From Thermodesulfobacteriaceae bacterium (GTDB lineage Bacteria > Desulfobacterota > Thermodesulfobacteria > Thermodesulfobacteriales > Thermodesulfatatoraceae), in assembly GCA_015494065.1 (NCBI GenBank), contig WGCA01000019.1:1-57369 (forward strand): a stretch of DNA of 57,369 nt, written 5' to 3'. The stretch's first letter is position 1; each line of letters begins with the position of its first letter. A program made the translations under genes and the position numbers. The notes below the pieces were generated by a model, which saw nothing but the letters and a program-made list of their open reading frames with translations, was not told the DNA's origin and made no database searches. This document shows, one piece after another, positions 53,944-57,369 of the stretch.

Positions 53944-54683
53944 CAGCGGTAATGACGCTGTCTTACGGTTTCAAAGAGGGCGATGGCCCCGGCCACCGCG
54001 GCGTTTAGGGAGTCGATGGGGCCGTGTAAGGGGATGGAGGCCAGGAAGTCACATTTATCCCTGATCGAGGGCCGCAAGCCCTTCCCTTCGCTACCCACCA
54101 CCCAGACCAGGGGGAGGTCAAGGTCTAGCTGGTAGATGGTGCTTTCCGCCCGGGCTTCAAGCCCCGCCACCCACAGGTCCCGTTCCTTTAGTTCTTCCAG
54201 GAGGCGCCCCAGGTTTTTGGTCTGGTGGATGGGGATGAGGGCGGTGGCCCCGGCTGCGCTTTTCACCACCGTGCCAGTAACCCCACAGGCCCTGTGTTTG
54301 GGTATAATGACCCCGTGGGCCCCGGCGGCTACCGCACTCCTGATCAATGAGCCGACGTTCTGGGGGTCGGTAATTTCATCCAGGGCCAGTAGCAGGGCCT
54401 TTTTTTGGGATTTTTTGACCTGTTTGAAAATTTCTTCAAGGGGGGCGTAATCAAATTCTTTGAGGTAGGCCACTACCCCCTGGGTTTTGGCCTCTTTAGG
54501 CACCGAAGGGGGGGCAAAGTCTTTCTTGATTTTGACCGGGATGTGGTGTTTTTGGGCCCGTTCGAGGATCTGAAAGACCTTTCCCCGCAGTTCTTTTTTG
54601 GCGATGATGATCTCTTCGATCTTTTGCGGGCTGTGGCGCAAATATTCCAATACCGGATTAATGCCCCAGATAACTTCGGCCAT
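53943..54683 (-). CDS. rlmB: 23S rRNA (guanosine-2251-2'-O)-methyltransferase
   Basis: 246-aa SpoU-family (SPOUT knot) methyltransferase acting on Gm2251. An N-terminal L30e-like substrate-binding domain starts WGINPVLEYL. Motif 1 is NVGSLIRSAVAAGAHGVI near 117, motif 2 VVGSEGKGL near 194, motif 3 SIPLHGPIDSLNAAVA near 215. It could be the general TrmH/RlmB class, but the domain order and length (E. coli RlmB 243) fit RlmB. It follows gmk directly. Confidence 0.92.
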   Translation of the reverse strand: MAEVIWGINPVLEYLRHSPQKIEEIIIAKKELRGKVFQILERAQKHHIPVKIKKDFAPPSVPKEAKTQGVVAYLKEFDYAPLEEIFKQVKKSQKKALLLALDEITDPQNVGSLIRSAVAAGAHGVIIPKHRACGVTGTVVKSAAGATALIPIHQTKNLGRLLEELKERDLWVAGLEARAESTIYQLDLDLPLVWVVGSEGKGLRPSIRDKCDFLASIPLHGPIDSLNAAVAGAIALFETVRQRHYR

Positions 54684-55286
54684 TTAAGAAAACCTCTTTA
54701 AGAGGTCTTGCCGGCGGAAACTGCGTTGTCTTTCGGCCTTGAGGATGGACCAGAGCTCATCAAAGGCCCTGGCCAGCTCCTGGTTGCAGACCAAATAGTC
54801 AAACTCCTTGGCCCGGGCGATCTCTTGCCGGGCAAAAGAAAGGCGCCGTTTAATGGTTTTTTCGTCTTCTGTTCCCCGGCTTCTAAGGCGCCTTTCAAGT
54901 TCGGCCAGGCTGGGAGGCAGGATAAAGACCAAGACCGCGTCTTGGCCCAATTTTTCCCGGACCTGAAAGGCCCCCTGGACGTCAATATCAAGCAGGATGT
55001 CCCGCCCTTGAGAGATGGCCTCCTCCACCTGGGCCTTGGCGGTGCCATAGTAGTGGTCATACACCTTGGCCCATTCCAGAAAGGCCTCTTTTTCTATCAT
55101 CTTCTCAAAAGTGTCCCGGTCAACGAAGAAATAATCAACCCCGTTTTTTTCATGGGGCCGGGGTTTGCGGGTGGTATAGGAGACGGAGAAGGAAATTTCC
55201 GGGTCTGCGGCGAGGAGTTTTTGGCACAAAGTAGTCTTTCCGGCCCCCGAAGGGGCCGAAACCACTAACACCAGACCACGTCTCAT
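54684..55286 (-). CDS. gmk: guanylate kinase
   Basis: 200 aa; GMP plus ATP to GDP plus ADP. P-loop SAPSGAGKTTLC (10-21), GMP-binding SVSYTTRKPRPHEKNG near 34-49, YYGTAKAQVEEAI near 80, DIDVQGA near 99, and lid RRLSFAR near 145. Part of the tight yicC-remA-gmk-rlmB-waaA run with adjacent genes touching. Guanine nucleotide supply and ppGpp balance are the general role. Confidence 0.96.
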   Translation of the reverse strand: MRRGLVLVVSAPSGAGKTTLCQKLLAADPEISFSVSYTTRKPRPHEKNGVDYFFVDRDTFEKMIEKEAFLEWAKVYDHYYGTAKAQVEEAISQGRDILLDIDVQGAFQVREKLGQDAVLVFILPPSLAELERRLRSRGTEDEKTIKRRLSFARQEIARAKEFDYLVCNQELARAFDELWSILKAERQRSFRRQDLLKRFS

Positions 55287-55631
55287 TTACGCGGCTTTTT
55301 CTTTCCGTTTACGGCTACTTTTCTCGTCTGCCTCGGCCTCAGGACAGCCGCCCTTTTCCTCGGCCTCGGAATAGGCCTTGATAAGGTCCGTGGCCAGGCG
55401 TTGAGAGATCGTCTCCGCCTGGATGGCGGAGAGAATAACGTGGTTACTGTCGGTAATAATGATGGAGCGGGTCCGCCGCCCTTGGGTAGCGTCGATCAGG
55501 CGTTTGGATTCCCGGGCTTCTTCACGAAGCCTCTTCATAGGGGCGGAATTAGGGTTAACAATGGCTATAATTCGCTCTGCGACCACAGAGTTTCCAAAGC
55601 CAATGTTTAAAAGACGACATTTGCAGCTCAT
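55287..55631 (-). CDS. RemA-like DUF370 DNA-binding protein with charged tail
   Basis: 114 aa from ATG 55631, preceded by GGGAGG eight bases upstream; the longer frame to 55700 is not family-like. [54 protein letters not shown] match DUF370. B. subtilis RemA forms DNA-wrapping oligomeric rings controlling biofilm genes. Usual members are about 85-90 aa; here a hydrophilic tail of about 25 residues ([22 protein letters not shown]) is added. Location between yicC and gmk is typical of many bacteria. The regulon here is unknown. Confidence 0.85.
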   Translation of the reverse strand: MSCKCRLLNIGFGNSVVAERIIAIVNPNSAPMKRLREEARESKRLIDATQGRRTRSIIITDSNHVILSAIQAETISQRLATDLIKAYSEAEEKGGCPEAEADEKSSRKRKEKAA

Positions 55632-55720
55632 TACTAAAGCCTCCCAAAACTTATTATGGATTTCGTGGGAGAGCATAACAAAATGTGAAACAGACGTCAA
55701 CGTGTGAAATATTTAACAAT

Positions 55721-56602
55721 TTATTCTAGGTTCTGCACCTGCTCCCGCATTTTCTCAAGCGTGCATTTTACCTCGACCGCCAGGTGGGAGATCTGGGCGT
55801 TGGCCGCCTTGTTGGAAAGGGTATTTATTTCGCGAAACATCTCTTGGATGAGGAAATCGAGTTTGCGCCCGTGAGGCCCTTCGCCTTGGAGGGTCTTTTC
55901 AAACTGGGCCAGGTGGCTGCGTAGCCGGTCAAGCTCTTCGGTAAAATCCGTCCGGTCCGCCAGGATGACCACCTCTTGGTGCAAGCGCAACGGGTCAAGG
56001 CCCTTTTCGTGTAAAAGGAGCTTTAGCCGTTCTTCGAGTCTTTGTTTAGCGGCCTGGAAGGCGGGCTCTTTTAGTGCTTCTATTTGGGCAAGGAGTCTTT
56101 TAAGGTAGTTTATCTGTTCCTGGAGGACTTCTCCCAGGAAGGCCCCTTCTTTTTTTCTCATTTCCGCAAGTTCGCAAAGGGCTTTCTCAAGGACCGGAGA
56201 GAGTTCCTGCCACAGTTTTTCGAGATCTTCTTCTGTTTCCACCGGGGCAAAGACGTCCCTCATGCGCAAGAGATCAGCGGTTGCCACCTCTCCCGTAAGA
56301 CCAAAGAGGTTTTTGAGGTACTTGAGCCCGGCCACGTACTGGGCCGCCAGAGTCTCGTTTACGTTTAGCGCCTGTCCCTGAGGAGGGCTTCCGGTCAGCT
56401 GGACGTAAATTTCAAAACGCCCCCTTTTGAAAAGTTCTCTTAGGCGCCTTCTTATTTTTTCTTCAAGGCCCTGGTATCTTTTGGGCAATCTCGGGATTAT
56501 CTCTAAAAAACGGTGGTTTACGCTTTTTACCTCCACCCGCAAAGACCACGTATCCCAGACCTCTTCAGCTCGGCCGAACCCGGTCATGCTGTGTAGCTGC
56601 AT
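55721..56602 (-). CDS. YicC-family endoribonuclease
   Basis: 293 aa. The N-terminal SMTGFGRAE (5-13) and RVEVKSVNHRFLEI near 22 are the YicC_N signature, and KKLDFLIQEMFREINTLSNKA-like C-terminal segment near 248-268 is DUF1732. E. coli YicC cleaves some sRNAs. The start at ATG 56602 is supported by AGGAGG (56615-56610) seven bases upstream. It heads the run to waaA. A TTGCCT-17-TATATG promoter lies just before it. Confidence 0.92.
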   Translation of the reverse strand: MQLHSMTGFGRAEEVWDTWSLRVEVKSVNHRFLEIIPRLPKRYQGLEEKIRRRLRELFKRGRFEIYVQLTGSPPQGQALNVNETLAAQYVAGLKYLKNLFGLTGEVATADLLRMRDVFAPVETEEDLEKLWQELSPVLEKALCELAEMRKKEGAFLGEVLQEQINYLKRLLAQIEALKEPAFQAAKQRLEERLKLLLHEKGLDPLRLHQEVVILADRTDFTEELDRLRSHLAQFEKTLQGEGPHGRKLDFLIQEMFREINTLSNKAANAQISHLAVEVKCTLEKMREQVQNLE

Positions 56603-56633
56603 TGGTGGGCCTCCTAATTAAAAGCTTAGGTGA

Positions 56634-56662
56634 CATATAAAATTTTTCTCTCTTTTAGGCAA
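56634..56662 (-). promoter_or_regulatory. promoter of the yicC-remA-gmk-rlmB-waaA operon
   Basis: Minus-strand TTGCCT (56662-56657), 17-base spacer, TATATG (56639-56634), 32 bases before the yicC start. Confidence 0.5.
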
Positions 56663-56702
56663 AGATCTTTTGGGCCCTTCATTTTAATGGTAAATAAAGC
56701 CC

Positions 56703-57269
56703 ATGCGTATTTTACGCCTTCAGCGGCCGGATCCCACCCGTCTCATAGAAGAAAAGATTAGCGTGGCCCGGGAGCTTTACGAACTGTGGGGCCAGGATCT
56801 GAAAGAAGACGAAGAGCTAAAACCCATGCTGGCCCGCTATCTTCAGGCGGTAAACCGCTCAAACCAGGCCATGGAAGAGGCCGGCACCTTTGATGAATGC
56901 TACCGCTGTTCGGTCATCGACCAGAAGGGGTGTTGTAAGATAGGTCTTGAAAACGAATGCACCGTGCTTATTCTGCTGCTCAACCGCATGCTGGGGGTAG
57001 AATTTCCGGAAGAAAGGGAAGTGCCGGGGCGCTGTTTCTTTGTAGGGCCAAGAGGGTGCAAGATACTGGCCCGTCCCATGCTTTGCCGGGATTATTTCTG
57101 TATCCGCCACCACCAGCGGCTGACGGAGGCCCAGATGGCCCATATTACCCAGGTCTTGAACGACGAGCTGGTCCTGCTTCACCAGATAACCAGCTTGATG
57201 CGGCGGCGCCTTGAGGCCTGGACCGGAGATTTTTTATTAGAGCTTGATCTTACAGGTTACGGGGTTTAG
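56703..57269 (+). CDS. cysteine-cluster protein (YkgJ-like), function unknown
   Basis: 188 aa. A central cluster of nine cysteines (about 67-143): CYRC, GCCKIG, ENECT, GRCFFVG, GCKILARP, LCRDYFC. The GCCxx...C...GCxIxxRPxxCRxF order is that of YkgJ/DUF zinc-or-iron-chelating cluster proteins. The N- and C-terminal parts are helical. No ribosome binding site is visible before ATG 56703, only GGTAAATAAAGCCC. It precedes a lipoprotein gene by nine bases. Confidence 0.72.
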   Translation: MRILRLQRPDPTRLIEEKISVARELYELWGQDLKEDEELKPMLARYLQAVNRSNQAMEEAGTFDECYRCSVIDQKGCCKIGLENECTVLILLLNRMLGVEFPEEREVPGRCFFVGPRGCKILARPMLCRDYFCIRHHQRLTEAQMAHITQVLNDELVLLHQITSLMRRRLEAWTGDFLLELDLTGYGV

Positions 57270-57278
57270 GAGGTCGGG

Positions 57279-57369
57279 ATGAAAAAGATATGGTATCTGG
57301 TGCTTTCCCTTTTGCTGTTGGCTTCTTGTGCCAAAAAGGAGATCCCGACCGGGGCCCCACCCCCGGAGG
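57279..57369 (+). CDS. lipoprotein, 5' end only
   Basis: 30 codons before the window ends. It begins MKKIWYLVLSLLLLASCAKK, a signal peptide with lipobox LLASC (LASC, Cys17), so the mature protein is lipid-anchored. The following Pro-rich segment suggests an extended linker. AGGAGG (57268-57273) is five bases upstream, overlapping the end of the cysteine-cluster gene. The rest lies outside the window. Confidence 0.75.
   Translation, partial: MKKIWYLVLSLLLLASCAKKEIPTGAPPPE

Overview
The window looks like chromosomal DNA of a thermophilic, anaerobic, diderm bacterium. The closest fit is the Thermodesulfobacteria or a deep deltaproteobacterial lineage of sulfur-metabolising thermophiles. This is inferred from gene content, not from a search. 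The supporting signs are Lys/Glu/Arg-rich proteins, very tight gene packing with many ATGA or TGATG overlaps, a Kdo transferase (so an outer membrane with LPS), oxygen-sensitive enzymes (indolepyruvate:ferredoxin oxidoreductase, a Re-citrate-synthase-like protein, a CCG-type Fe-S protein), a PerR-like regulator beside a mini-rubredoxin, and the deltaproteobacterial-style AccAD fusion. No transposon, prophage, integron or CRISPR array is visible, and no gap above 300 bases lacks a gene.

Layout. 1-3.5 kb: a partial RIFT-barrel protein, rsmB and a ybgC-type thioesterase. 3.5-9.7 kb: the macromolecular synthesis operon rpsU-mutS2-dnaG-rpoD, then tRNA-Met(CAT). 9.7-12.1 kb: a NIF3/YqfO protein, a zinc-ribbon coiled-coil protein and RNase P RNA. 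12.1-18.3 kb: an SPL-like radical SAM protein, a TauE exporter, a Re-citrate-synthase-like enzyme with a C-terminal Cache-like domain, RNase G and a purine nucleoside phosphorylase. 18.3-20.4 kb: an orphan sigma-54 activator and a nucleotide-sugar epimerase. 20.4-26.4 kb (minus): a long run nifU-like, rpoZ, dnaJ, moaC, dksA, GH57, galT, response regulator.

26.5-33.9 kb: ilvD, a monoheme lipoprotein, a ThiC paralogue, leuB, an HD hydrolase, a CCG Fe-S protein, then PerR, an RCKP mini-rubredoxin and an unknown zinc-ribbon protein. 33.9-38.4 kb: iorAB, murJ and a periplasmic unknown. 38.6-45.1 kb: purA followed by a complete biotin-dependent carboxylase module (divergent biotin carboxylase, AccA-AccD fusion, tandem-domain carrier, BirA). 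45.1-48.6 kb: a secreted FlgT-like/FG-GAP protein facing a PEBP, zinc-ribbon and ATP-grasp operon. 48.8-52.7 kb: pgi, a K+ channel, a 5-formyl-THF cyclo-ligase, a response regulator and a stand-alone RAM domain. 52.7-56.6 kb (minus): yicC, remA-like, gmk, rlmB, waaA. Right edge: a cysteine-cluster protein and the start of a lipoprotein.

Most genes are housekeeping. The points most worth following are the Cache-like domain fused to a Re-citrate-synthase-like enzyme, the carboxylase carrier with a decoy first domain, the zinc-ribbon/ATP-grasp pair, the ThiC paralogue that looks like a BzaF-type 5-hydroxybenzimidazole synthase, the ferredoxin-less IorA, and the terminator whose 3' arm is the iorA ribosome binding site. 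No sequence search was possible, so all family calls rest on motifs read by eye.
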